Source: CAZADA01 sp964636945 (GTDB lineage Bacteria > Pseudomonadota > Alphaproteobacteria > Caulobacterales > Maricaulaceae). Taken from it: a stretch of DNA of 22,009 bases. The notes beneath the pieces are model-generated. The model ran no database searches. It worked only from the letters and a program-made list of their open reading frames with translations, and had not been told where the DNA came from. The stretch is from NCBI GenBank assembly GCA_964636945.1, contig CAZWVH010000051.1, positions 1 to 22,009 on the forward strand, written 5' to 3'. How positions within the stretch are numbered: the stretch's first letter is position 1; each line of letters starts with the position of its first letter. Shown here piece by piece: positions 1-8,558 of the stretch. Made by a program: the position numbers and the translations under genes.

Positions 1-936
1 GTGGAGATGGCGCTGTGGACATTGTTGGGCGCGCGGCCTGTGGATGTGCTGGCGTGGGAGAGCTTTGGGCTCGATTGGGTCAAGGACGTCACCGACCAGT
101 TGAAACTGCCCGACTGCCGCGTGCTCGAGGCCGGCTATGGCGAGATTGCGGACTTATCCGCGGTGCGCGTCGACGCCGATGTGGTGTTCACCTGGAACGG
201 GACGACCTCGGGCGTGCGCGTGCCTGACGCTCAATGGATTTCCCCCGATCGCGAAGGCCTGACCATTTGCGATGCGACCTCGGCGGCCTTCGCCCAAGCG
301 CTGGATTGGGCCAAGTTGGACGTGGTGACGCTGTCGTTCCAAAAGGCGCTGGGCGGGGAAGGTCAGCACGGCGTGCTGATTATGAACGAGCGCGCCCTGG
401 CGCGGGTGGCTGCGTACGACCCGCCCTGGCCGATCCCGAAAATCTTCCGGTTCAAGAAAAAAGGCGTGGCTGATGCCGAGTTTTTTGAAGGCTCGACACT
501 GAACACGCCGTCCATGCTGGTGGTCGAGGATTGGATCGATGCGTTGGATTGGTCCGCGAGCATTGGGGGATTGCCGGCGCTGATCGGGCGGGCGGACGCG
601 AACTTATCCGCGCTGGCCGAATGGGTGGCGCGCACCGATTGGGTCGATTTCCTCGCGCAAGATGCAGCCACGCGGTCGAACACGTCGGTGTGCTTATCCA
701 TTGTCGACCCAAAGGTGTCCCAGCTGCCGGAAGGGGAACAGTCAACCATCGCAAAAGGGATAGCCAAGCTCTTGGAGGCTGAAGGCGTAGCCCTGGACAT
801 TGGGGGATATCGCGCCGCGCCGCCAGGCTTGCGGGTGTGGTGCGGCGCCACGGTGGAGACGGGCGACATTGAAGCGCTGACGCCTTGGCTGGACTGGGCC
901 TTCGCCTCAGTGATGGCCGAACGGGCGGCCGTATGA
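1..936 (+). CDS. serC: Phosphoserine aminotransferase SerC, 5'-truncated
   Basis: This is the C-terminal four fifths of a PLP-dependent aminotransferase that makes 3-phosphoserine from 3-phosphohydroxypyruvate and glutamate, the second step of serine synthesis; the same enzyme can serve vitamin B6 synthesis. Counting from the first codon in the window, D91 in 'DATSAAFA' is the likely pyridine-N partner and K115 in 'SFQKALGGEGQHG' the Schiff-base lysine. 'FEGSTLNTPSML' and 'GLRVWCGATVE' also fit the SerC branch found in alphaproteobacteria and methanogens. Family members run to roughly 370-390 residues and 311 are seen, so about 60-80 N-terminal residues lie outside the window. The GTG at base 1 is therefore not the true start. 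The stop codon overlaps the next start as ATGA, which implies an operon with the acetyltransferase and serA. Confidence 0.93.
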   Translation: MEMALWTLLGARPVDVLAWESFGLDWVKDVTDQLKLPDCRVLEAGYGEIADLSAVRVDADVVFTWNGTTSGVRVPDAQWISPDREGLTICDATSAAFAQALDWAKLDVVTLSFQKALGGEGQHGVLIMNERALARVAAYDPPWPIPKIFRFKKKGVADAEFFEGSTLNTPSMLVVEDWIDALDWSASIGGLPALIGRADANLSALAEWVARTDWVDFLAQDAATRSNTSVCLSIVDPKVSQLPEGEQSTIAKGIAKLLEAEGVALDIGGYRAAPPGLRVWCGATVETGDIEALTPWLDWAFASVMAERAAV

Positions 937-1493
937 GTGCGCTCAAAACCGCGTCCGCCACCTTGGTGCTTCGCCCGGCCATGCTAGAAGATGTCGCGCA
1001 TTTCGAGCGGTGGGACCGCGAACCCCACGTGATCGCCGCCGTTTCTGACGATCACGAGGATGATCATGCCTTCACCGATGCTGAATGGAGCGACGAGATC
1101 GGCAGTGATGATCCGGCTAGCACCTATTATGTGGGCGCAGTCGACGGCCGGCCGATCGGGGCCATGCTGATCATCGATCCGGCGCTCGAGCGCACGCACT
1201 ATTGGGGGGAAGACTGCCCGCCCAACCAGCGCGCCATGGACATTTGGATTGGCGAGCCGGACATGCTGGGTCAGGGGTGGGGGACAAAGATGATGACCCT
1301 CGCCATCGCTGACGCCTTTGCCGATCTCAATGTTGCGGGGATTGTCATCGATCCGTTGGCGTCCAACACCCGCGCGCATCGGTTCTATGAGCGCTTGGGA
1401 TTTCGCTTTGTCGAGCGCCGTTGGTTCGGCCCGGACGATTGTATTGTTTACCGCCTGGATCGGGCGGATTGGAATGGGGGCTCTGATGCCTAA
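933..1493 (+). CDS. GNAT-family N-acetyltransferase (AAC(6')-like)
   Basis: A 186-residue protein with a single GNAT fold that transfers acetyl from acetyl-CoA to an amine. The acetyl-CoA loop is visible around 'GQGWGTKMM', followed by 'IDPLASNTRAHRFYERLGF', a typical motif B. The layout 'DIWIGEPDMLGQGWGT...' resembles the AAC(6')/RimJ-like branch, but the substrate cannot be read from sequence, and calling it an aminoglycoside resistance gene would be over-reach. The ATG at 933 is preferred over the upstream in-frame GTG at 885 because it overlaps the serC stop as ATGA and gives a normal GNAT N-terminus ('SATLVLRPAMLEDV'). Its end overlaps the serA start by 8 bases. It is therefore translationally embedded in the serine operon, an unusual place for an acetyltransferase. 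Confidence 0.85.
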   Translation: MSALKTASATLVLRPAMLEDVAHFERWDREPHVIAAVSDDHEDDHAFTDAEWSDEIGSDDPASTYYVGAVDGRPIGAMLIIDPALERTHYWGEDCPPNQRAMDIWIGEPDMLGQGWGTKMMTLAIADAFADLNVAGIVIDPLASNTRAHRFYERLGFRFVERRWFGPDDCIVYRLDRADWNGGSDA

Positions 1494-3060
1494 GGTCTTG
1501 ATCGCCGATAAACTTTCGCCGCTTGCCGATGATGTCTTTCTCCAACGCGGCATCCAATTCGATCGTAAGATTGGGCTGAGTAAGGACGATTTGATCGCCG
1601 CCATCCCCGACTATGACGGGCTTGCGGTGCGCTCAGCCACACGCCCCGACGCGGATGTGATCGCCGCCGGCCGCAAGCTGCAGGTCATAGGCCGGGCGGG
1701 CATTGGTGTGGACAATATCGACGTCGCTGCGGCCACCAAAGCCGGCGTCGTGGTGATGAACACCCCCTATGGCAACACCATCACAACCGCCGAACACGCC
1801 ATCGCCATGCTGTTCGCCGCCGCGCGGCAAATTCCCGCCGCCAATGCCTCCACGCACGCGGGTAAGTGGGAAAAGTCGCGGTTTGTGGGCATGGAGCTTT
1901 ACGGCAAAACTCTGGGTGTGATCGGGTGCGGGAATATTGGGGCGATCGTTGCTGATCGGGCGCTGGGCCTGAAAATGAAAGTGGTGGCCTATGACCCGTT
2001 TTTGACCGCCGAACGCGCTGTGGAGATCGGCGTCGAAAAGGTGGACTTGGATGCATTGTTGGCGCGCGCCGATGCGATCACCTTGCACACGCCGCTGACC
2101 GACAAAACGCGTAACATTTTGTCGGCGGAAGCCATCGGGAAAACCAAGCCGGGCGTGATCATCGTCAATTGCGCGCGGGGGGGATTGGTGGACGAGTCCG
2201 CATTGCGCGAGGCGTTAGACTCCGGCCATGTGCGCGCGGCGGCGCTGGATGTGTTCATTGATGAGCCGGCCACCGACAATGTGTTGTTTAGTGCGGAAAA
2301 CTTTGTGGCGACTCCGCATTTGGGTGCGTCCACCCGCGAGGCGCAGGAAAACGTGGCCGTTCAGATCGCCGAGCAAATGGCGGATTTCCTCACCAACGGG
2401 GCGGTGCAGAACGCGCTCAACATGCCGGCCATTAGCGCGGAAGATGCGCCGCGCCTCAAGCCATATGTGACCTTGGCCGATCAACTGGGATTGCTCGCGG
2501 GACAACTCGCATCCCCTGGACTGAAGGTGGTGAATGTGGCGATCACCGGAGCTGCAGCGCAGCTTAATTCCAAACCGATCACGGCCGCAGCGTTGGCGGG
2601 CGTTTTGCGCCCGCATATGACAGATGTGAACATGGTGTCGGCGCCAGCCATCGCTGAAGGGCTGGGCATGATTGTGGAGGAAACAAAGCGCGCAGCCAGC
2701 GGCGTGCATGACGCGGTCATCACGATTTCACTGAGGGGCGGGGAACGCGATCGCACGGTGGCGGGCGCACTGTTCGGCTCTGAGCCCCGGATTGTGGAGA
2801 TCGACGGCGTGGCGCTTGATGCAGCGTTCAATCACAACATGCTTTATGTCGAAAATGCGGACGAACCTGGCTTTATCGGCGCCTTAGGCGGCGCGCTGGG
2901 AGACGCTGGCGCGAACATCGCCACATTCAATTTGGGCCGAAAAGCCAAGCGTGGTGACGCCTTGTCCCTGGTGACGGTGGACGACCCGCTCGATCAGGAC
3001 ATGCTCAACACCGTGGAAGCGTTACGACACGTCCGCGAAGCCCGAATTTTAACTTTTTGA
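1486..3060 (+). CDS. serA: D-3-phosphoglycerate dehydrogenase SerA (long form with ACT domain)
   Basis: A 524-residue NAD-dependent enzyme that oxidises 3-phosphoglycerate to 3-phosphohydroxypyruvate, the first committed step of serine synthesis. The Rossmann motif GxGxxG is G147-C-G149-N-I-G152. The D-2-hydroxyacid dehydrogenase catalytic set is R231 ('NCARGGLVDE'), E260 ('FIDEPA') and H278 ('TPHLGAS'). Residues from about 310 form the intervening (ASB) domain of the long type, and the last 75 or so ('MLYVENADEPGFIGALGGALGDAG...') are an ACT domain, the usual site for feedback by serine. The ATG at 1486 is chosen because it gives the canonical 'MPKVLIADKLSP' start and has 'GGGGG' just upstream; the frame stays open back to 1318 only because it reads through the GNAT gene. 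It overlaps that gene by 8 bases. Confidence 0.96.
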   Translation: MPKVLIADKLSPLADDVFLQRGIQFDRKIGLSKDDLIAAIPDYDGLAVRSATRPDADVIAAGRKLQVIGRAGIGVDNIDVAAATKAGVVVMNTPYGNTITTAEHAIAMLFAAARQIPAANASTHAGKWEKSRFVGMELYGKTLGVIGCGNIGAIVADRALGLKMKVVAYDPFLTAERAVEIGVEKVDLDALLARADAITLHTPLTDKTRNILSAEAIGKTKPGVIIVNCARGGLVDESALREALDSGHVRAAALDVFIDEPATDNVLFSAENFVATPHLGASTREAQENVAVQIAEQMADFLTNGAVQNALNMPAISAEDAPRLKPYVTLADQLGLLAGQLASPGLKVVNVAITGAAAQLNSKPITAAALAGVLRPHMTDVNMVSAPAIAEGLGMIVEETKRAASGVHDAVITISLRGGERDRTVAGALFGSEPRIVEIDGVALDAAFNHNMLYVENADEPGFIGALGGALGDAGANIATFNLGRKAKRGDALSLVTVDDPLDQDMLNTVEALRHVREARILTF

Positions 3061-3096
3061 CTATTTTTAGGCGCCCCTTCGGTTAAGTTACTCTAG

Positions 3097-3105
3097 GTTA
3101 ACATG
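3097..3105 (+). promoter_or_regulatory. GTTAACATG element upstream of the PagL-like gene
   Basis: The 9-mer GTTAACATG contains the palindrome GTTAAC and recurs exactly at 3784-3792. Each copy lies about 65-70 bases upstream of a start codon (3161 and 3855). It could be a promoter element or a binding site such as a CtrA half-site (TTAAC), but no partner TTAA sits at the seven-base spacing that CtrA sites need. Confidence 0.2.
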
Positions 3106-3160
3106 AAGGTTGGATAACACGGTACTGTCCTAAGGTGACGGCGTGTTGAGGGGTGTCACT

Positions 3161-3757
3161 GTGATTAAGCAGATCATTGCGGGCGTGGCGGCGGTGATAT
3201 CGCTGTACGCAGGCGCGTTTGCCGAGCCATCAAAGTCAAAGCATGAATTTCGATTAGGGGTGTTGGCTCACGATGTGGCGTTGGTCACATCGGGCTCGGG
3301 CGGGGTGGAAGACGGCCCCAATCTCGCGATTGAAGGCTTATTGGCGAGCCCAGGTTTTTTTAAATGGATCGGATCGCCTCGCCCCTATGCGAATTTTTCG
3401 TGGAATTTGGGTGGCGACACCAATTTCGGCGGCGTGGGCCTGGCCTGGCAGACGCCGGCTTGGCGCAATCGGGTGTTTGGCGAATTCGGCTTGGGCGTCA
3501 ATTGGCATGATGGCGTGGTGGACTTGCCTGAGCAACGCGACGATCCGGTGCGTTTGCGATTGAACGATACGCGGGTCTTGCTCGGATCGCGCGAAGTCTT
3601 TCGCACCACGCTGGCCGCTGGCTATCGGGTTACCGATGACTGGGACGTGACGATTGTGTACGAGCACCTTTCCCATGGCCAAATTCTTGGCACGGACCGC
3701 AATCAGGGCCTGGATAATATTGGCGTGCGTTTGGGACGCCGGTTTGGAGGCTGGTAG
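3161..3757 (+). CDS. PagL-like lipid A 3-O-deacylase / acyloxyacyl hydrolase family protein
   Basis: A 198-residue exported protein. An N-terminal signal peptide (about residues 1-21, ending 'YAGAFA') is followed by alternating strands typical of a small outer-membrane beta barrel. Near the C-terminus 'YEHLSHGQILG...NQGLDNIGVRLG' matches the PagL active-site region, with H169 and S171 as the H-x-S pair. PagL enzymes remove the 3-O acyl chain of lipid A in the outer leaflet, which remodels LPS. The GTG at 3161 is preferred over GTG 3143 because GAGGGG ends about 8 bases upstream and the signal peptide then begins 'MIKQII'. The gene follows serA after 100 bases, so it may have its own promoter. 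The family call is good; the exact substrate is inferred. Confidence 0.78.
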   Translation: MIKQIIAGVAAVISLYAGAFAEPSKSKHEFRLGVLAHDVALVTSGSGGVEDGPNLAIEGLLASPGFFKWIGSPRPYANFSWNLGGDTNFGGVGLAWQTPAWRNRVFGEFGLGVNWHDGVVDLPEQRDDPVRLRLNDTRVLLGSREVFRTTLAAGYRVTDDWDVTIVYEHLSHGQILGTDRNQGLDNIGVRLGRRFGGW

Positions 3758-3806
3758 GGTCTTTCCCGCCATGCTCGTTTTCCGTTAACATGCACGATTG
3801 GTTCGG

Positions 3807-3846
3807 CGTGCGATTGCACGGCGGTCCGTTGATCTGCGTGCAATCG
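3807..3846 (+). promoter_or_regulatory. Competing inverted repeats in the purA leader
   Basis: Two mutually exclusive dyads lie just before purA. The longer has a perfect 10-base arm, CGATTGCACG (3811-3820), matching CGTGCAATCG (3837-3846) across a 16-base loop. The shorter is CGTGC (3807-3811), GATT loop, GCACG (3816-3820), which reuses most of the first long arm. The long stem ends at the GGAG ribosome-binding site (3846-3849) of purA. As RNA the two hairpins could switch and control translation; as DNA the dyad could be a repressor operator. The repeats are seen directly; the role is inference. Confidence 0.45.
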
Positions 3847-3854
3847 GAGTTTTT

Positions 3855-5147
3855 ATGGCCAATGTAGCGGTCGTCGGCGTCCAATGGGGCGACGAGGGCA
3901 AGGGAAAGATTGTTGACTGGCTGTCACACCGCGCCGATGTCGTGGTGCGCTTCCAAGGCGGGCACAATGCCGGTCATACGCTGGTGGTCGACGACCAAAC
4001 CTTCAAACTCAGCCTGTTGCCGTCCGGTGTGGTGCGCGGCGGCAAACTCTCGGTGATTGGGTCGGGTGTTGTGGTCGACCCATGGGCTCTGGCGGCTGAA
4101 ATCGACACATTACGCGGCAGCGGCGTTGAGATTTCCACAGATACGCTGATGGTGGCCGAAAACGCCCCGCTCATTTTGCCCTTGCATCGCGACTTGGATG
4201 CTTTGCGCGAAGACGCAGCCGGTGCGGGCAAGATTGGCACCACCCGCCGCGGTATTGGTCCCGCCTATGAGGACAAAGTGGGGCGGCGCGCCGTGCGGGT
4301 TATTGATCTGGCCGATGAGGATGCATTGGCCGAACGGGTCACGCGATTGTTGGCCCATCACAATCCGCTGCGTCGCGGCTTGGGTGAGGCGGAAATCGAC
4401 TCCGACGAGGTCATCTCGTCTTTGTTGGAGATTGCGCCAAAGATTTTGCCATTTTCGCGTCCCGTTTGGCGGGTGTTGGACAATGCCCGGCGCTCGGGCA
4501 AACGGATCTTGTTTGAGGGCGCGCAAGGCGCACTGCTCGACGTCGATCACGGCACCTACCCCTTTGTGACCTCATCAAACACGGTGGCTGGACATGCGGC
4601 CGCCGGGGCCGGTGTGGGACCGCGCAGCATCGGGTATGTGCTCGGCATCGCCAAAGCCTACACAACGCGGGTGGGATCCGGCCCATTTCCCACTGAGCAG
4701 GACAATGAGGTGGGCCGCTTGCTCGGCGAGCGGGGGGCGGAATTCGGCACTGTGACGGGACGCTCGCGTCGTTGCGGCTGGTTTGACGCCGTATTGGCCC
4801 GGCAAAGTCTTACCATTGGCGGCGTTGATGGGGTCGCGTTGACCAAGCTCGATGTGCTCGACGGCATGGACGAAATCAAAGTGTGCACAGCCTATCGGGT
4901 CAATGGCGAAGTGATGAATCGGTTACCGGCCAGCGCCAAGGCCATGGAAGCTGCTGAGCCGGTGTATGAGACCTTTGAAGGCTGGTCGGGCTCGACCAAG
5001 GGCGCGCGGTCTTGGGTGGATTTGCCCGCTGAAGCCGTGAAATATGTCCGTCGCGTCGAGGAGTTGATCGGCAAACCGGCGGCCATGCTGTCCACAAGTC
5101 CCGAGCGCGAAGATGTCATACTGATGCGCGATCCATTCGAAGGATAG
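3855..5147 (+). CDS. purA: Adenylosuccinate synthetase PurA
   Basis: A 430-residue cytosolic enzyme that uses GTP and aspartate to turn IMP into adenylosuccinate, the first step from IMP to AMP. The N-terminal loop 'VQWGDEGKGK' is the family signature holding the catalytic Asp and GTP site, 'GGHNAGHTL' carries the catalytic His, and 'GTTRRGIGPAYEDK', 'FEGAQGALLDVDHGTYPFVTSSN' (continuing into the switch loop) and 'TKLDVLDG' are all in order. The length is standard. The ATG at 3855 with GGAG five bases upstream gives the canonical 'MANVAVVGVQWGDEG' start; the upstream in-frame codons to 3798 run through the inverted repeats and are not coding. No terminator-like hairpin follows the stop. Confidence 0.97.
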   Translation: MANVAVVGVQWGDEGKGKIVDWLSHRADVVVRFQGGHNAGHTLVVDDQTFKLSLLPSGVVRGGKLSVIGSGVVVDPWALAAEIDTLRGSGVEISTDTLMVAENAPLILPLHRDLDALREDAAGAGKIGTTRRGIGPAYEDKVGRRAVRVIDLADEDALAERVTRLLAHHNPLRRGLGEAEIDSDEVISSLLEIAPKILPFSRPVWRVLDNARRSGKRILFEGAQGALLDVDHGTYPFVTSSNTVAGHAAAGAGVGPRSIGYVLGIAKAYTTRVGSGPFPTEQDNEVGRLLGERGAEFGTVTGRSRRCGWFDAVLARQSLTIGGVDGVALTKLDVLDGMDEIKVCTAYRVNGEVMNRLPASAKAMEAAEPVYETFEGWSGSTKGARSWVDLPAEAVKYVRRVEELIGKPAAMLSTSPEREDVILMRDPFEG

Positions 5148-5233
5148 TGAAGCGCAAATTTCTTCCAACGACCCTTTAAAAACGATGCTGCACCGGGCTA
5201 ACCTCCTATTGTGTGAGGTATATGGGGGCGTCG

Positions 5234-7162
5234 ATGAAAAGACTATTCATTGCCATAATGGGCGTTTTTTGTATTAATCTCAGCGCGTTAGCGCAGCCGA
5301 TTCCATCCCTTGATGATTTCTTTTCGGCGCCGCGAGTTCGGGGCATGGCGCTCTCGCCCGACGGTGATCATCTCATCATTCTCACTGGCGCCACAGGCAG
5401 GGTGCTGAATATCATAAGCACTGAAAGCCGGTCTTTGGTTGCCAAACACACTCTACCCGACGGGTTTCGCTCCACATGGGTGGTGTGGGCGACCAATGAG
5501 CGAATACTCATTGGCGGTTTGGCTGGAGAGTTTTCAGTCAGACGCGGCCGGATCACCATACCGACAGGGCGAACACTTTCAGTGTCTATGGATGGTCAAG
5601 ACGCCGTAGTTTTGTTCGAGAACCAACGCAATGTGCTGCGCAACTCGTGGAACTTGGCCAATGTGACCGATATCTTGCCCGAGGATCCCGAACACATCTT
5701 GATGCCTGGCGTTCGTAATGGCGATCTGGACCTATGGAAGGTCAACATTTTGACAGGTGACGCCGAACGCGTGGCGATTGGTTCTTCAAGCACATTCAAT
5801 TGGCAGGTGGATGCAAACGGCAACCCCGCGTTCCGCTACGACATCAATCGCCGTGGCACCGTTGTGCGGATATATGCGCCTGACGGGGAAGGGCGTTGGC
5901 GGCGCATTGCCACCGTTCGCGAGCGTGACTTGCATGAATTTCAACCTGTGGCCTCCACGTCAAATCGCGATCAAGCTTACATTATCGCGCGACCTGAGGG
6001 TGAAGATCTCGCCGGGGTTTATATCTACGATTTTCGAGCGGATGCCTTTCTAGAAAAAGTGGCCAGCCATCCCCGCGTCGATATCCGTGGCGTTTATGTT
6101 ACGCCACGTACTCACAATTATTTGGGCTATTATACCCATGATGACGGCTTTGTTTTTCAAATGGCTGATGAAGACATGCAGAGTCATGTTGAAGGTATTC
6201 GTGACTTTCTGGGGCCAGACTTCAGTTTTTCAATCCAGGGCATGAGTGATGACGAACAAACATGGTTGATCTACGCCACCTCACCGAACACGCCGGGAAG
6301 TTATTATGTGTACTACCGCGATTTACAGCGCATGGAGTTGTACTGGAACGACTTTGAACGATTAGCCAATTCCCGATTGGCTAAGGCGGAGGTTGTTCGA
6401 TATTCGGCGCGCGATGGCGTTGAAATCACAGGCTATCTCACCCGCCCAAGCGGTGTTTTCGAGGGGCCCTTGCCTTTGGTGCTCATGCCCCATGGCGGTC
6501 CCGAAGCGCGTGACGTGTTTGATTTCAACATGGACGCCCAAGTCTTCGCCACACAAGGCTATGCCGTGTTTCAGCCGAACTTCCGGGGGTCGGCGGGCTA
6601 TGGCCGGGCATTCGCTGAGGCTGGATACGGTGAGTGGGGCGGCAAGATGCAAGACGATCTCACGGACGCCGTGGCTCATTTGATCGAAACGGGCGTGACC
6701 GAGCCGGGACGGATTTGCATTGTGGGCGGCAGCTATGGCGGTTATGCGGCCCTGGCGGGGGCCTCCTTTACGCCCGACCTCTATTCGTGCGCCATCAGTA
6801 TTAATGGCGTTGCCGATTTGGTGGACCAAGCTCGCTATGACATTCGCGAAGGGGACGATGACGAGGACGCTTATGTCCGTCGCAGCATCGGTGATCCGCG
6901 CGAAGATCGCGATCGGCTCATCGCACGATCACCGGCGCGTCACGCCGATCGCATCAAGATCCCCGTCTTGTTGTTCCACGGCGAAGACGATGAGGTGGTG
7001 CCGGTGCGTCAGTCGCGAAAAATGGAAAAGGCGCTCCAGCGCGCAGGCGGTGATGTGACCCTCATTGAGTTCGAATACGAAGGTCACTCCAATTGGTCCA
7101 CGAAGAACCGCAAAACCTACTTTCGGGAATCCCTGGCTTTTCTCGAGGAGCACTTGGAATAG
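5234..7162 (+). CDS. Exported S9-family prolyl oligopeptidase-like serine peptidase
   Basis: A 642-residue S9 peptidase. A signal peptide ('MKRLFIAIMGVFCINLSALAQ') sends it to the periplasm. Residues from about 25 to 390 look like the beta-propeller that limits access to the active site ('MALSPDGDHLIILTG...'), and the rest is the alpha/beta-hydrolase domain. The triad is readable: S500 in 'GGSYGGYAAL', D586 in 'HGEDDEVVP', H618 in 'EYEGHSNW'. 'LMPHGGPEARD' is the oxyanion-side motif. S9 enzymes cut peptides, often after proline or acylated residues; this branch (S9C/dipeptidyl-like) is usually tied to peptide scavenging. ATG 5234 is preferred over GTG 5213 and ATG 5222 because GGGGG (5224-5228) sits five bases upstream and the signal peptide starts cleanly there. 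A stretch near residues 555-560 is unusually acidic ('EGDDDEDAY'). Confidence 0.88.
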   Translation: MKRLFIAIMGVFCINLSALAQPIPSLDDFFSAPRVRGMALSPDGDHLIILTGATGRVLNIISTESRSLVAKHTLPDGFRSTWVVWATNERILIGGLAGEFSVRRGRITIPTGRTLSVSMDGQDAVVLFENQRNVLRNSWNLANVTDILPEDPEHILMPGVRNGDLDLWKVNILTGDAERVAIGSSSTFNWQVDANGNPAFRYDINRRGTVVRIYAPDGEGRWRRIATVRERDLHEFQPVASTSNRDQAYIIARPEGEDLAGVYIYDFRADAFLEKVASHPRVDIRGVYVTPRTHNYLGYYTHDDGFVFQMADEDMQSHVEGIRDFLGPDFSFSIQGMSDDEQTWLIYATSPNTPGSYYVYYRDLQRMELYWNDFERLANSRLAKAEVVRYSARDGVEITGYLTRPSGVFEGPLPLVLMPHGGPEARDVFDFNMDAQVFATQGYAVFQPNFRGSAGYGRAFAEAGYGEWGGKMQDDLTDAVAHLIETGVTEPGRICIVGGSYGGYAALAGASFTPDLYSCAISINGVADLVDQARYDIREGDDDEDAYVRRSIGDPREDRDRLIARSPARHADRIKIPVLLFHGEDDEVVPVRQSRKMEKALQRAGGDVTLIEFEYEGHSNWSTKNRKTYFRESLAFLEEHLE

Positions 7163-7260
7163 GACCGGCGGAGCTGCGTTGCGAAGAATCACTGTCGTCT
7201 AACGCTTTCGATGCGCGCTTAGCCGGGGTAGAGTGCACGCCTTGTTGAGGGGAGGACGCG

Positions 7261-8547
7261 GTGACCAATCAACCTGCTCGGACTAAGGTGCGGGAAGCGA
7301 GCATTTCGCTGCACATCTCGCGGCTATTAGTAGGATTGGTGTTCGCAGCCACGGGGGCCGCGTTCATCTGGGAAACATATGCCCTTTTCGCTGAGTTTGG
7401 CATGGAAGCCGCCATGCCAATCATGGCGCTCGACAGTCAGAATTTCCTCTTTTTTCCGCTATTTGGACTTGTGGCGTTGATGGCGTTTTGGCGGATTACA
7501 TCGCTGGTAGTGGATGACGCCTGGCATTCTGGCATTTTGGGTCTGGTAGCGCTGATCGTGGCTGTCGCGGCCATTGTCGCTGGCGGTGTGAGTTTCGCTA
7601 ACTCCATGAAGTCGGAAACAGTTCGATCTATCTGGGAAGTCGCTCCAGACTCTCTGGTCGGCGACGCCGCAGATCGCGGCGTTCCCTCGGGCTGCACGCC
7701 TCCCAATTGTGAGCGCGCGCCAGTGTTTGACGCCTTGCAAGCATTGCGGATCGAAGCGCAACGTCCGGAGGGACTTGGGCCCTATGTGCTCAGCTGTGCG
7801 GATCGGGATCAATCGATATTCGCCCCGCAAACACCGGAAACCGAAGCGTTTTGTTTTGCCACCGGCAATGTGATGACCGAGGCGGCGTGTTGCATGGCCA
7901 AGGAAAAATTCAGGGACGACGTGGCGGCGCTCTCTAACGCCAATGAATCCGATCTCACGCGCGTTCATGAGATTGTCATGCCGATTAAGGCGACGTTCTT
8001 CATTGCGCTTTTGGTGACCGGGGTTTTATTGATGCTGCGCGCCAGCTCCATTCACAGTCGCTATCCAGAACGGGCTCGCATCGCAGAAAGTACGATCGTT
8101 GTTGGGGCCATTGCGATGCTGATTTGGCCGATCATGAACTTAGCCTTCGCTCGTAATATCACGTTGTTGTTTGGCGGGGGCAGCGCCTATCGCGCAGTGG
8201 GGCCGTTGATCACGTTTGGTTTTATCGCCTGGGCGTTGACCATCGTCGGTTACTATGTCCGACGCCATCGTCCGCGATTGGACAATGCTGCGCGTATCGC
8301 TGGCGGCTTGGCCGCGGTGGTCGGGGTGTTGAACTACGAAACGGTGCTCGATGTGACCACCCAATATGCGGGAGCGGGCGCGAGCCTTGTTTCGCTAACG
8401 GCATTGGGCATCGTGACCGGATTCTTGGCCGTGCAAGTGACGTCGGCTTGGGCGGGAAACAGCAATTCCTCCGCATCGGACCAATCGGCGGCGCAAGGCG
8501 GCGACGATGATGGCGATTTAGACGATCTGTTGGACGTGTTCGAATAG
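7261..8547 (+). CDS. Polytopic membrane protein of unknown function with six-cysteine loop
   Basis: I do not recognise this 428-residue protein. Hydrophobic segments suggest about eight membrane helices, near residues 18-40, 61-83, 90-113, 241-261, 275-297, 312-333, 345-362 and 372-396. Between the third and fourth helix lies a soluble loop of about 125 residues with exactly six cysteines (145, 150, 179, 198, 210, 211; 'SGCTPPNCER', 'EAACCMAK'), which could form disulfides if the loop faces the periplasm or bind a metal. The C-terminus is a short acidic tail ('DDDGDLDDLLDVFE'). The GTG start has an excellent GGGGAGG site about five bases upstream. It stands alone on the plus strand, 98 bases after the S9 peptidase and convergent with rpoH. 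Confidence 0.72.
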   Translation: MTNQPARTKVREASISLHISRLLVGLVFAATGAAFIWETYALFAEFGMEAAMPIMALDSQNFLFFPLFGLVALMAFWRITSLVVDDAWHSGILGLVALIVAVAAIVAGGVSFANSMKSETVRSIWEVAPDSLVGDAADRGVPSGCTPPNCERAPVFDALQALRIEAQRPEGLGPYVLSCADRDQSIFAPQTPETEAFCFATGNVMTEAACCMAKEKFRDDVAALSNANESDLTRVHEIVMPIKATFFIALLVTGVLLMLRASSIHSRYPERARIAESTIVVGAIAMLIWPIMNLAFARNITLLFGGGSAYRAVGPLITFGFIAWALTIVGYYVRRHRPRLDNAARIAGGLAAVVGVLNYETVLDVTTQYAGAGASLVSLTALGIVTGFLAVQVTSAWAGNSNSSASDQSAAQGGDDDGDLDDLLDVFE

Positions 8548-8558
8548 CCCGAGCGACC

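Noticed and set aside
885..932. Upstream in-frame extension of the GNAT gene from a GTG at 885
   Set aside because: It lies inside serC; the ATG at 933 overlaps the serC stop as ATGA and starts a normal GNAT domain.
984..1604. 206-residue open frame on the minus strand
   Set aside because: It is antisense to the GNAT and serA genes and has no recognisable domain; GC-rich codon bias creates long shadow frames here.
3083..3102. Possible CtrA site (two TTAA boxes) upstream of the PagL-like gene
   Set aside because: The boxes are separated by 11 bases, not the 7 of the CtrA consensus.
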